DNA from: Rhizoctonia solani | Lineage: Eukaryota; Basidiomycota; Agaricomycetes; Cantharellales; Ceratobasidiaceae | Reading direction: 5' to 3' | DNA: 64,000 nucleotides | Assembly (NCBI RefSeq): GCF_016906535.1 | Contig: NC_057379.1 | Location: forward strand, 62,001-126,000 | Shown here: positions 12,609-24,840 of the stretch, piece after piece | Layout: every line of letters begins with the position of its first letter | How positions within the stretch are numbered: position 1 is the first letter of the stretch | The notes under the pieces: model-generated | Told to the model about the DNA's origin: nothing | Database searches by the model: none | What the model saw: the letters and a program-made list of their open reading frames with translations, nothing else | Translations under genes and position numbers: made by a program

Positions 12609-15034
12609 ATGGAGGTGCCCGCCGGTCCGCCGCCAGCTTATACGCGCGAAGATGCTACGTACGCTCAGGTCGCCTTGGGCTTGGACAAGACCATTGAACT
12701 TGGTTCTGAATTCAAGAACGCTCTATCTGCATTCCGAGATTTCCTCACTAGTCAGGAGAACGATAGGCTCAATAGGTGTGGACTTCGGGCAGCCCAGGTT
12801 CGCAACCATTAATCTATGTTGAAAGGGATCAGCTGCGACTACTCAGAAGTCGGGCGGTACATGTCCTAGAAGAGTGCGCCAAGTATAAGAACGAAGGAGG
12901 CGATCCTTCACTGGTGCTGTCTATAATAACCGAGTGCGACCTACCTCTGTGAAATCAATTACCGATCTAACAAGTCTCTCTTAGGATATTCACGGGAGTA
13001 TCGAAAGAACTGGAAAAGGGACCGCAATGGGAGGAAGTTATCGCAGATCCTTCAGCAACCCGGGGTTTAGAATCAGCGATTGGGAATGCATTTGATAGAC
13101 TAGAGGATCAAATGCGCCAGATGGCAAAGGTCAGCTTGGTTTATGAATTTGGATGTATATACTGAGCTAGGTTAGGGTGAGGGTATGGAGTCTACGATGT
13201 ACAAACACGAGCTAGAAAAGGCACGAGAAAATGACCGTAAGAAAATAGAAGACTTGGAGGACACTATACGAAATCTCCAAGGCTCTATACACCAGACCCC
13301 GAATGAAGCTCTTCAGAATTCGATAAAAGAGAAGCTCAAGGTTTGATTTATATCCATGGTCATGCATAGACTGCACTCTAACTGACCAGAACAGATCATT
13401 GGGGATTCATCTCCTCACGTACTGGAAAAGCAAATCGATGCCAGAAGATCGTTGGCAGTCATCGCCGAACTCACGGGGAAGTCTCTACCTGCGAGCACAA
13501 TGCTAGACCGGAAGTTCGTTACGATCGGAAATCAGGCAATAAGCCAAGGCTCGAGCTACGACGTGTTCGTTGGAGAGTATTTCACAGGGGAGAAGATTGC
13601 GATCAAGGTGCTGAGACACAGGGTCGATGAGGAGACCGCAAAACGAACACATCAGGTGTGTGAATAGTATCAGCAGTAATAACGACTTAATTCATGGAGT
13701 GGGTAGCGTTTCGCTAGATTAACCGAGAACTGGTCTGCACTGAGGCACGACTGTATACTTCCATTCTATGGAGTTGGGGTGATGCAGTCACCGGTTTCAC
13801 CTACAGAGTACCAACTGTGAATAAAGTATACTATCTTCAGGTGGAGCGAACTAAATATTGACTAGGTACTTGGTCTCTCCATATTTACAAAACCAAGACG
13901 TCGTACGTCACATTCGCTGGAAGCTTGAGACTATCACTGATACCATCACCCTTCAAGAAACGCTACATTAAAATGTACCCCAAGGTGGCTGCACACGCTC
14001 GATTACAAATGGTAGAACCAAATATCCTAATGTTTTATTCCGAGAAGCCTAACATATATTTAGGCCCTAGACATCGCTCGCGGACTTGAGTATATGCACG
14101 AGGGAGACGATTTGCTCGAGGGCAAAGGGATGGTGCATAGCGCACTTAATATATACAATGTGCTGGTTAAAGATAGCGGAAGAGCTGTCATTTCTGGCTT
14201 TGGCCACGCTAAGGTCAGATCCTAATGACAGTTGGTTCTTGGGTATGCGAGCTGACCCAAGTGTTAGGTTATAAAAGACTTCCAAGCTAGCTTTACAGGT
14301 GACAACTCGGAGTATCGATACATGGCAAGCCTAACAATACATTTCTATTCTCATATATAACTCTTGAATAGGGACCCGAAATCTTGGATGATGCTGTTCT
14401 CACGTTCGGAAGCGATATCTGGTCGTGGTTAGTGTTCGCACATGTGTATTGTATACAGCTGGTTGACTGACCTATTTAGGGCCATGACGTCACTTGAGGT
14501 GGAAAACCTTGACTTGGTCGTTTAAGCGCTAATTATTGACACACCTTATAGATTCTTACAGATGAGCCACCATTTGGACAAAAGACGAGAGGAACAAAGA
14601 TTATCCAAATGATTGGGACGAACAAACGTCCGGAGCGAGCAAGCCACACGAAGATAGAGGAGTATGAAAATAGCGACGAAATCTGGCAGCTATTTGAAGA
14701 CTGTTGGAAGAGGCAGCCAGAAGAACGGCCGAGTGCACACGAGGTCGTGCAGCGCTTCAGGCCACTTGTACGGGAGTTCGGCAAGAAAAGCGATACGACC
14801 GTACAGAAACCACCACCTCCATCGCATCCAAGGACCGAGTATGGCCGGAGTGATCCATCCGTGAAACAGGGTGTACCACCGCCTGGGCAGCACCAACTAG
14901 GAAAGCCCGATCAGCCAACGGTCCAGGGGCAATCCCCTGCATCAGGTACTGGGGGAGTCAGCGGGGGAGCCCAAGACGGCAGAGCAACTAAACCAGTCGC
15001 ACCAGGCTCGACGCCCCCTCCGCCCAGCCCATGA
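12609..15034 (+). CDS. Pseudokinase with MLKL-like helical N-terminus (603 aa)
   Basis: Thirteen exons: 12609-12775, 12826-12933, 12985-13129, 13176-13340, 13395-13655, 13707-13816, 13866-13902, 13958-14011, 14064-14213, 14268-14324, 14372-14427, 14480-14498, 14552-15034; total 604 codons, no lesion. The intron after 14324 is GC-AG. Residues 1-140 form an amphipathic bundle with a NRDQLRLLRSRAVHVLEE core. Residues 141-195 are a charged coiled coil (HELEKARENDRKKIEDLEDT). A kinase-like domain spans about 230-490: degenerate glycine loop (SQGSSYDVFVG), retained Lys266 (IAIK), hinge YLVSPYLQNQDV. The catalytic loop reads HSALNIYN (Asp to Ala376, Asn381 kept), the metal motif GFG instead of DFG (Gly394), GPE in place of APE, and a C-lobe CWKRQPEERPS. 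The proline-rich tail has runs of four prolines. Loss of both catalytic aspartates argues for no phosphotransfer. Helical bundle, brace, then pseudokinase is the layout of MLKL, the animal necroptosis executor; a membrane or cell-death role is inference. Confidence 0.85.
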
Positions 15035-15320
15035 ATGGCAGAATATCTTGGCGCCCTAATATAAGTCTTCGTCAGACTGTGTGTTATTAATGTAATTGGG
15101 TCATTTTAAACCTGGAGCCAATTTATATCCATTGCTTCTGCTTTCTTCATACTACCGGTTCGAGAGTTGTTGTTGCATCTTCAACACCGCTCACTACTCC
15201 CGTTTGGGCATGATTTGTGAATGCTACGAAACCGTTAGTAGCTGCAGCGCTATCAAGATGATGTACCATTAATATTGCAATTGGCACGTGTTGATTTATT
15301 CCTAAGCACTGGGCCATGCA
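15035..15320. other. Intergenic after the pseudokinase gene
   Basis: The 3' flank of the pseudokinase gene. A minus-strand open frame at 15147-15347 has a compositionally plausible end (TGVVSGVEDATTTLEPVV) but no recognised motif, so I leave it uncalled. Confidence 0.4.
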
Positions 15321-16339
15321 ATGGCCCTGAACACGATGGAGAACCAACCCCCTCTTCCTTACGCATCGTCTATCGAACGACCTTCTGCAGCACTGGCCGA
15401 AATAGAGGCCAAGATTGACCAGTTCAACTGATTAGATTATGTGTTTCATCTATCACTCGCGGTTTTCAAAGACTTTCCTTCTATCCAGGAAAGCGCCACT
15501 CTACTAAGGTTAGGATTTCTACTGCATATTATATGTATACGTATGGCACCGGAAATTGTAATATCTTCCTATGAAGGAGACGACTGACGGTAGTAGTCAG
15601 AGGCTAAATCGTATTAATACTGGAGGGGTGTGCCCGCTATCAACGGTGATCTGAAAGGAGTGAGTCACAAATCTTGTAGAAGTCGAATTTATTAATGGCT
15701 AACAGTTGAATGTCCTGGTGTCCAAAGATGGAGTCGCAAAACCTGCCGATTTTGGGAATGTAGTACTGAATCAATACACCCTCTAATTTACCAGAACATA
15801 TAATGAACATAATCTCAGCATGCGTTGGGTGCTGCGCCGTTCTTTATTCATCATGTTCGTGACTCGAGTCTAAGTTTTATTTTATTACTTAGGCACCCAA
15901 GCTTATTTCATCTCATGACGGAAGAGTGAACATGCAAGTAGATATATATGCACCGAGAATGGTATAATGAGTCACTGCCATCTTCTTCAAAAGTTTGATC
16001 ATATGCTATACATAGACTATTCTGGTGAGACTATCTGAATAGCACTCCGCCATCTCGGATTTCATCGTGTTATCCAGATTGCCTTAGGACATCATCACAG
16101 AGAAGCAGCCATACAACCATATCATTCGTGAACTGGCCGTATTCGGAGAAATACTCAAAGGAAACATCCCTCCCATGTCGGTGACTTATATGCCTACCAG
16201 CAGCAGGAATGGTGACGAACTATGGAATTTACTTCTGGCCTGCTGGGAATTCGGCCCCGAGAAGCGCCCGACTCCCTTGGAGGTAGAGAAGAGGGCAAGC
16301 GATGTATACCAGAAACTTCGGGACGCTCATGAAGATTGA
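15321..16339 (+). pseudogene. Protein kinase relic (TKL-like), broken
   Basis: Scattered kinase pieces lie in order. A possible N-terminal start at 15321 (MALNTMENQPPLPYASSIER) is stopped by TGA near 15429. A catalytic-loop piece near 15630-15657 reads NGDLKG and sits before a GT-AG-like intron. It resumes near 15706 as NVLVSKDGVAKPADFG, keeping the DFG motif that the upstream neighbour lost. A clear C-lobe end runs from 16091 to the stop at 16339 (LLLACWEFGPEKRPTPLEVE). The region between, which should code for the activation segment, lacks an open frame. It probably arose from the same kinase family as the neighbouring gene. I consider it dead, although a few unseen exons cannot be excluded. 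Confidence 0.6.
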
Positions 16340-16916
16340 AATTGTCTTGTGTTACAATGGAAGACTTGAAAGACTTGGGATACCCGGGACATGGTGACAC
16401 GACCTCACGGGAACCTCAAGCTAGTCATTCGACGGTAAAGCCAAGGGCACCATCTTGGTATCATGATGTGTCCGCAATGTTAAGGCAGGTCTCGTGGCAA
16501 AAATCGCTTCCGAAATAAGCTTACTTGCAGAATTGTATATAACCCGGAATGGCTGTACAGGTGTATGTATTACAAAGCCAAACGAAGTGAGGAAATATAA
16601 TAATTACAGCTAAAATGTAAGGTGATAGTTTAGATGTTTTCGGTAAACACTAAAGTACAGGATTACTACTATGATGGTGTCTTGGTTGGTTGAACTCGCG
16701 ATACATTATTTGTTTATGATATGGGCACGGAGCGGTACAGGGCTCTATCAAGCATGAGTTCAATATGAATACAAAGCGTGAGGGACAAAAAAACCCGAGA
16801 GCGAAGCAAGGTGAAAACTCAAGATAACGCGAAGAGAGGATGTATGAGATTGTTCGATGAAAAGAAAAACAAGAAGAAATGTGCATATAGGGAAAACCTA
16901 GGAAGAAGTGGCCGTT
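16340..16916. other. Intergenic between convergent genes
   Basis: A 577-base gap between the kinase relic and the 3' end of the minus-strand membrane-protein gene. No gene is seen. Confidence 0.5.
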
Positions 16917-19697
16917 TTAAACCCCAGTACATCTCCTAACAGTCCGTATTGTGCTGCTACTTCCTTGCGAAGATGCGCTGGAAGGAACTCTCGCCAGAGC
17001 AGGCCAGTCCTTTTCGGGCAACGGCCTCCTCTCCGGACCAAGGTTGAGATCAACGTGCCGACCTTCTACCCGCGTTCGGGTATCTACCAATCCTGAGCTT
17101 TGTGTGTGTCGGGCGGCATGCTCCAGGACGTATTCGGATCCATCGGAACGACTTCGAGTACCTCGGCTTAAAGTTGCATAAGCGGGAGGCATGCCGTTCT
17201 GTTCGGAGAGGAGTGTGCTCCCAACTAGGGTTGTGCCTTCGATCATTTCGGGATTCGTCATACCAAGAGACGACGGCACTCCCGGCACATACGTCAGACG
17301 ATCAGATTCCGTATCGATTTGTCGCTTGGGTCGGCGCCAGACTCCAAAGCGTGGGTCACCGTTATCCGCATACGGCCCACCTAGCCCAACGAACAACCGG
17401 TCGGGTGCGGAGGACGTCTTGCTAGGTTCGCCAACCCCAAACATATCCGCCGTTCGTAACTGCGTGGCCATTGCGCTTGCTTTGGAAGGCGATGAATGTG
17501 GTGCCCAAACATATTGCTCGGCAATGAGGGTTGCAGGATCAACGAGTCGACGTTGAGCGAGCTCCAGAGCAGTATAGGCTTTTGGAGGTTTTGTCCCAGC
17601 CCCATCGACCCTTTCTTTATTCAAGTCGTCAAGATCGGAACGGAACTTAATAACGTCCGAGGTGCAAGCCGCCGTAGATAAGAACAGGACGATGGCAAAG
17701 GCGGCATAGGCGTACAACAACCCAGCAAAGACATAAACCGGGGTACGTGGGTAGCGGCCGACTAATACTTGAGTGATGGTGCTGGCATCGGCGACGGACT
17801 CGTTGGTGCGCATAAATAACCCAGCCGATGCTCCAACTGCCAGACGTGACAGCTCTTGTCCAAGAATTGCCATGGTGCCTTCCAAAGAATAGTCAGTGAG
17901 GCACCCTTGACGGATATTGTTGATGAGCTAAATAAAAACAAAAATAGGGGTGAGGATTAACGACGTCAACCAGAGTTTGATTAAACGTACCTGATCGGTG
18001 AATTGTTGCCAAATTAGTGGGGACCATAAAACGGCAGTCATTGAAGCGTCGTCCTTCAGCCCTTGAATATGCTGTGCCTGGAATTGATGCTGTTGATTGT
18101 AGCCGTAACGAACTCTGACGAATTCGAGTTCGCACTGAGCATACAGAATAGTTACGTAGCGTGACTGAAATTCCTCATCTGAAGCCCTACTGGGAAGCAT
18201 ATCGACTTCGAATAGAGGCTGAGACAAGGAACGTTCGAAAGAGTAGGGTGGAGGAAGGGTGTCGGTCCAGCGGAGTTTGATAAGAACCGGGCCGGGATTT
18301 GGAGGAATTGCATTCGCAACGGAAGCAGGGATACCAGTAGGCGAGCCGACAGTAACATTGCCGACATGAGCCATGACGCGAGGCATATCACGATAGTCGC
18401 CAAATCCTGGCCCTCGCGAGGCGACCTTTGAGCTAGTCTTGGGGAAGCTCAAAGTTGCGAGACTCATTCCTGCATCTACTGCGGGACCTCCGACAAAGGG
18501 AGAATCGCAGCCAGTTTCGGCACAGTAGTTCGAGATGGGATAACACTGAGCTCTTGCTCCATATGTGCTAGCCGAAAAATTCCACTCTCGTATGAAGTCC
18601 GATGGAGTAAGGATAGCAGTGTAATTTTCTTCCGCGAGGCTGATTACAGACATGTTGGCGAAGTTAGTGGAATTGGCAGCGACGAGTTCGCCTGTCCGGA
18701 CCACATTGGAATTACCCCAATGGTCAGAGAAGTGCATGCATTGAAGACCGGTAGAGGGGTCGCAAAGACTCTGGTTGAAGACCATACTGAACCTGGGTAG
18801 TTCTCGCGAAGGAGTGGGCATATCGGCGATCCCTACCGAAGCAACTGAATGAAGCCATATGTCGGCAAGGCCAATCGTGTGCGAAAGAACATAGACGAAA
18901 AAGGCAGTTGCGAATGCCTCTCGAAGTAAGCGTGGCGGGGATATGGTGGTAGTGCTCTCCGAACTTCGACGCCAGCGAAGACGCGGTAGGAAATATGCGG
19001 CTGAGGGACCGAGGTTCAGGATGGTGCTTGAATTGAGGATGCGAACCAGAAGGCCGTAGCTGGAAAAGGTAGGTTAGAGAGGAGAAATTAAGGGGGCGGG
19101 AAAGCAGACGTACTGAAGTGGGGTGGGCAGGCGACTGGCAACTCCTTCCTCATCCGCAGCTGGGGAGGATTGAGCTTGAATCCAAAGATAAGCAGTGCGA
19201 TAGGCCAGTAGGGAAAGAACAAGGGGTGTGGTAATGCTGAGAAAATGGGACTAGCAGAGTGTGACGTCAGGCGTGTAGACCAAGAAAGAATAGACACTTA
19301 CGATTGCTGTAGACACGGCAAGTGCAGAGAGCGATGATGATTCAAGGTCATTCGAGGAAAATACCCGTTCTCGTACGACAAATGCCGCAGGGTCCGACAC
19401 GTTGGATACTTGAGACAAAATAATAAGCAACAGAAAGAGAGTCGCTAAGCCGGCAGACATGACAACGACAAAGAGAGTAGATGCAAAGGCGGCTAGACCA
19501 AGTCGTCTTTGGGCGGGAGAGTCGGAGGAAGGGGAGTGGATGGTATGGATCTGATGAGGAGGAGAGGGTGGTCGTTGTGCATCTCTATCGTGGTCCGGTT
19601 CATGCTGTAGGTGTGACATCCGACTCGAACTCGCTCCATCGTCGGTACTGGCCTCGTAGTAGTTCCATCCTGCCGAGGACTGGTCCTTGATGATCAT
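16917..19697 (-). CDS. Membrane protein with large glycosylated ectodomain (870 aa)
   Basis: Four exons on the minus strand: 19302-19697, 19114-19250, 17991-19059, 16917-17927; total 871 codons, intact. I chose the ATG at 19697 because the frame upstream has only a GTG. The N-terminus is polar and Ser/Pro-rich. Four main hydrophobic segments follow: LFVVVMSAGLATLFLLLIIL, ITTPLVLSLLAYRTAYLWI, a segment near ATAFFVYVLSHTIGLADI, and a late one (VYVFAGLLYAYAAFAIVLFL). Between the third and fourth lies an extracellular or lumenal-looking stretch of about 330 residues with several N-glycosylation sequons (NQS, NFS, NVT) and many cysteines. The last 220 residues are a polar, probably cytosolic tail (AYTALELAQRRL, YVPGVPSSLGM). 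I do not recognise a named domain; a surface protein is the cautious reading. Confidence 0.8.
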
Positions 19698-22489
19698 GGT
19701 CTGCTGCTCGACGGCGCCGAAACAACGTTGATCAACGCCAGCTGGTCTGTGCACACGTCAGGATTTCCAGAAGATGGCAGTGTCAGCCGTGCGGTCACGT
19801 GCTGATTTATCAGCACTTCCAGGTCCGGGATAATTTTAATCCGGCATATCCACGCGAGGCTCCCTTGTCTGGACAATGCTCTCAATCAATATGAAAACTA
19901 TGTGAAGTACGAGTCTTTTCTCTATTTAACAATCACTCTGAACAAGTATTGCTTAATTACAATAGTCTGAAATAGTAAATTACATGTATAGATCAGGGAT
20001 AGAACCTTCTAAGGCAAGGCCGCATCAAATCGGACAGGATACCATCTATGCCAGCTGGCGTGCACGTCTATGAATATGGTAGCACGAGTTCTATTGTCTC
20101 ATAAATAGACTGTGAGAACCTCCCCACCTTCCTGGATTTTGATCAATCCAAGAGGGATCCATTCACTCTGTTTTTGCGCTTCGTCTTTTTAGTGGGCTAA
20201 CTGCCTGATATTGTATGTGAATAGGGCGCCACATACTCACTGGGTAGAATTGTACGGTAAGTTGGTGGCAAGCCTGCTTTATTTCCAAAGCTTAACCACC
20301 AATACCGCGCATACACGTCCCAAAATGGATTTTCCTGTTCACCATCGAACCTGGTGTGTGGTGTAGCGATCTATTTGCTTATATTTTGTACGCACATATC
20401 TAACATTCGTCTCTTCTACAAGAAACTGGCTTGGAGTCATCGGTTGCGATAGGATCGCGTCGCTTATCCTTCTTCCTCTTGGATTGGGCCGTAAACATAG
20501 CATAAATCCGAAGAACCGACATGAGTCACAAGGCAATGTGAAATTTCCACTAAGGTGAGCATGAGCGACTCGTGTTTCGACACGCGCAGTATTATCCGAT
20601 CGGCACACCAGCATGGTGTCCAAATAAAAGCGCAAGATCGCGAATATCTAGACCTGGATATTCCTAGAATCTTCTTACTGGCGCAAGAAGACGCTCGATT
20701 AGCGTCATTATTAAAGCAATTTAAGGCCCTAGACAGCATTTGACACTCTATCTGCAATTTCCACACTCTAAAATGATAGCATAGATAAGGCATTCCAAAG
20801 AGAAGAGCGATAGCCAGTAATATTCGAGGGCATCAAGAGAGCTCATGATCCAAATTCCTGGCTGCGTACTCCTATAGACTAGCTACTGGAAAACCTGAGC
20901 AGGGGTGCGCATGGCTTTGGTTGGTGAGTAAGCCGTACATACGAGCCTGCGTGGCCGCCTTGGATCTAAAGAGCCCTTTCTTCTTATAGCACATGCAGTC
21001 CGGCCTAGCTCCATGCTGAGAATACTGAAGAAGTGAGAATCGTTTAATAACGTAATTCTATTTCATCAGTAATACTGCATCACTGTAACACGAGGTAGCC
21101 GAGCATATTACGCGTATGATTGTTCACAAAGCGGGAAGTCCAGGCAAACTCGACATGTCCAGCCAAGGTCGAAGGCAGGGATGATACGCAGAGGAACCAA
21201 AATCAGCCCCAAGAACCCAAAGACTGTTCAAATACGACACATGATGTAACCACGAAAGACGAGACCTTTGAATGACGTTTTCGCAGTGGTAAAGCATAAC
21301 CCGGCTGGCTACGGTATAGCAAGGTTATCGGATTGAAGACGCAGAGAAGAGAAGAGAAGTGTTTATAAGGCTGAGCTCTCGAGTGTCGTGGGGTATCCTG
21401 AAGCTGGAGTCAACGAGGAAACCTGATGTGCACCGTACTGTAGATGAATTTATAGCGATTGTCTCCAGATCCGACCCGAGACATCACAAGCGGGAGCCAC
21501 TGTCTCAGATACATCAAATGGTACTTTTGGTATGTTTCAGAGCAGCATGGAGAGGGAAGATCCACTCGGAAAAGATTAATATCTCCCTTGGCCTCAGCTT
21601 TTATATCAGACTGTGCCCGTGGTTGCTGCGGATGAACGGTGCAATTCAATAGAGGGTTATTTGTAATGTAACAGCGGGTGCTGCCCAACTAGTTTTGTTG
21701 AACATATAAAATATCAGTAACATTTGATCACTAGGACGTAATACTAACGTGGACCTCAACACAACAGAATTGCTTTTATAGCCCCTGCACTCGGGAATGA
21801 TTTCATCCAAAAGCCAGGAAGACATAACCTGCGACCAAACTTTGCAGATGACCAAGTGCCGGCTAGGGTTTTGGAGGCCGTATAGCCGTATTTGACTCAA
21901 CCAAGCTAATCATATACAGTGCAGTCGGGGACAGATTATATACTTAAGATTGATGGTTCAAATATCGTTGCACGCTCAACAAGGACCGATAATTATCTTG
22001 CAGAAGGATCTTTCTTTCTCAACCTGCTATTATACAGAGCACTCTCTACTTAATAGCCCTTACCTCTCAGTACTGTTATTAGCCTAATGCGATTTCCAGA
22101 ACCAGAGCTACCAGCGCTCATGGTTTGGTTAGTCGCCATATCTAAGCGCCGTATTTCTTAAATATTGTCAAAGGTTTTGTTTGCTCACGCCAGCTACAAT
22201 AACTCTGAACTGGGTTACAAAACTGGAGGAAAGCGCATATATCATATCATTTCAATTCAGAATAGCGTTGCTTGAACGCACCTAGCAAATCGTCCTACAG
22301 CTTCGTGAACCGAACAACAATGGAAGGGCAAACGTATACAGAAGTTAGGCCAAAGTTTGGAGAGAGACAGACCGACGGGAGCATTTGAGCCAATTGAGAC
22401 TAGTGGTGGAATCATGAAATATGGAGCTTCAGAAATGATTTATAGGACACGAATATCCATGCAAAAAATTACCTTGCATACCCCTATAC
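19698..22489. other. 2.8-kb intergenic region, no supported gene
   Basis: AT-rich DNA with only short frames (for example 20464-20793 and 21359-21652) that lack motifs and consistent splice sites. Both flanking genes are on the minus strand, so the left part is the upstream region of the membrane-protein gene. Confidence 0.5.
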
Positions 22490-24744
22490 TCACATGCCTG
22501 CAATGTGCAAACACGCTTCCCGGACGTCAGTCCATACAGCTGGTCTATTCTTGGTTGATGTCCAAATACTATTTAACATCCTGATCATGTCATTTCCCAG
22601 TGTACCTGGCTTGCTGCACTCGGAGATTCCCCAGAGTCGAGAGAGGATAATGGATTGGTCGGTGGGGCAGGTGGTCGCGACGCCAAGCTGCGGTATGATG
22701 ATCAACAGCAAGATCTGGATGGAAGTAAGGAATTGACGTACAATCATCAGGGGGACAACCAAGAACGTATCTGGGTTCCTGCGAGGCCTAACACCTTCTA
22801 TAAGCGAGATGAATCTTTTTCGAAGCTTGACAACCCGCGCGTCAGAGGAATCAGCTCCACATAACCCCTAAGATAATTTAAGCCAAAGCGCGTGACTAGA
22901 ACAGCTCGCCTACCATATAAAGGTAGATATATGCAACTAGCTTCCAACTCTCCTGGACCACAATTCTGCCAAGGACCAAGACTGGATCGGCCGCGGGGCC
23001 AGAATAGCACGTAGTGGCACAAGCAAGGATTTCTTCCTTCATCCCTTGCACAATTTCAGGATCGACGCGATTCCCGTAATCCTCCAGAAGGGTGTTCATC
23101 CTTGCAAATGTTACTATTAAGCGATCGGGCACGCCCGCTAACCACCTTAACCCAGGTCCGTCTTCTGAATTGAGAAGTGCTTCAGCCTGTGGGGAGGGAG
23201 GCTCGAGATTGTATCTGAAAAACATTGGACGAGAGGTAACAGCACTAAGAAGAACATCCATAGTAGCGTAGAGCTTGAGATGAACTTCGAAACCAGTAAG
23301 TATCCCTGGTAAATTGACATGCTCGTTGTCTGGTTCTGGACAGGCGCGCCGGAAGATAGGGGCATATAGATCCATTGTATTGAGAATGCTCGCAAGAGGG
23401 CAAATCTTGCACATTATCGAAATAACCTGTTTCGTCTGTCAGCAATAAGTAGACTAAAAAAGACCATTTGCGAACTTCATGACAGGACTCCATAGCTTCA
23501 ATTGCGGTTTCTCGCGTAACATTGCCACGGGCGCGGGCCTCAACCACGCCCTTTAACGACTGGTTGTAAAGAATTGTAAACGGAGCCGTATCGTAGTTGG
23601 TAGATTCAGACACGGCTAATACGGCGCTGGCGGTCAAAACCAATCTCTGGTGTTTTTCGTGACCCAGTGAGTGGCCGCGAATAATAGCCTCTCGAAAGAA
23701 AGGGATAACGCGGGCGGGCTCGAATAGAAATCGGCTCATCCAGGACGTGACTGAAAGGGAAATAGGAACTCGGACCAAGTGTTATAGACAAGCAAGGGAA
23801 TAAACTTACAAGAATGTATGAGAAACGAAACGGTGTTACTCTCGATTTCTCTATCCAATACTAATCCGTCGAGCAATTCTACTCGAAGCGACTGAAGATT
23901 CTCCGTGTCAACGTTTTCGTCTTCGAGATAGATGGGAGAGTTGGTAATCAAATCTAAATCCGGTTGTGCATTGGGGCGTTCTCCAAGCGTAGAGCCGAAC
24001 CAATAGTCCCTTGAACTGACACCAGGTGAAGCATATGACTCGAGGCCCGACGACGCCCAAGTTGAAGTTACAGTTTCCCCACATGAAAGGGTTGTTTGAT
24101 TGAATAAATTTGATTGGGCGAGGGTTATGGCACCCCCATCAATCTGAGTGTGGAATTCGAATGGACTGTCCTTGAACAAAGAAGTTGGCGCTTGCGCGAT
24201 AGGAGAGGTCTTTTCTTTGTATAGCGGGATGTTAGAGTTGTCGGCTGGGGGAGTAGGATAAAGCTCGGCTGTCCCTGGAAAGGATTTTCCTTGATGGATC
24301 AAGGCACTCGAGGGGTGATCTAGATCGACACGGTGTCGCCCGGCAGGAGCTACCGACGAAATCAAGAGATCGGCAGAAGGATGTTCCCCAGATCCCGAAG
24401 CGCCTTGAGGCGAGGGAACCTCGGGAATCAATAAGGGGTTAGGAGTATCTGCTGGTTTAGAATTACCAGGGGCCGGAAGAACAGGATCAGAGAGTGCGAT
24501 GCCGCTAGGAACAAGCTGTCTTGATCTTGGTGCCTTGCCCCTAAGACCGCGTTCGGGTTTCGGAACCCTCTCGGACGAATATCCCCCGCATTCGAGGCCT
24601 GCTTGGGCACACCTTCGACACCCGGTTGGACCTCGCGTTCCATCACACTTTTTGTTGCTATAGTCGCATTAATTAGCATTAATTAAGCATTTATCGCGCT
24701 TAATCTGACCTAGCTTCGCAAGTTTTGCACCGAGGAGCCGACAT
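22490..24744 (-). CDS. Zn2Cys6 transcription factor with fungal-specific regulatory domain
   Basis: Six exons: 24710-24744, 23810-24657, 23476-23750, 22914-23426, 22742-22867, 22490-22687; total 665 codons. The first coding exon is 35 bases. Splicing it to the second completes a binuclear zinc cluster with cysteines at residues 6, 9, 16, 25, 28 and 35 (CKTCEASNKKC then CRRCAQAGLEC), which fits C-x2-C-x6-C-x8-C-x2-C-x6-C. A Ser/Pro-rich linker of about 220 residues follows. The second half is a helical region of the fungal-specific transcription factor type (FEPARVIPFFREAIIRGHSL; MDLYAPIFRRACPE; YMGLCGADSSDARVVKLRK). This family binds CGG half-sites and acts in the nucleus. The targets cannot be told from the sequence. 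No lesions; the 54-nt intron near 22688-22741 is in frame and could be retained without a stop. Confidence 0.88.
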
Positions 24745-24826
24745 GGGGATGTCCAACATTCACTATTGGACCTGGTCATTTTGAGGATTTGACAACAACC
24801 CGAATAATGCAATGGTCGCCACAGGA

Positions 24827-24840
24827 TCACGTGGTATTCC
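24827..24840. repeat. Target-site duplication, left copy
   Basis: TCACGTGGTATTCC, 14 bp, directly before the poly(T) run. A perfect second copy lies at 25262-25275. It includes a CACGTG palindrome. Confidence 0.9.

Noticed and set aside
16336..16518. 60-aa frame after the kinase relic
   Set aside because: It overlaps the relic stop, has no motif and no splice support.
19695..19754. Longer N-terminus of the membrane protein from 19754
   Set aside because: The codon at 19754 is GTG; the first ATG is at 19697.
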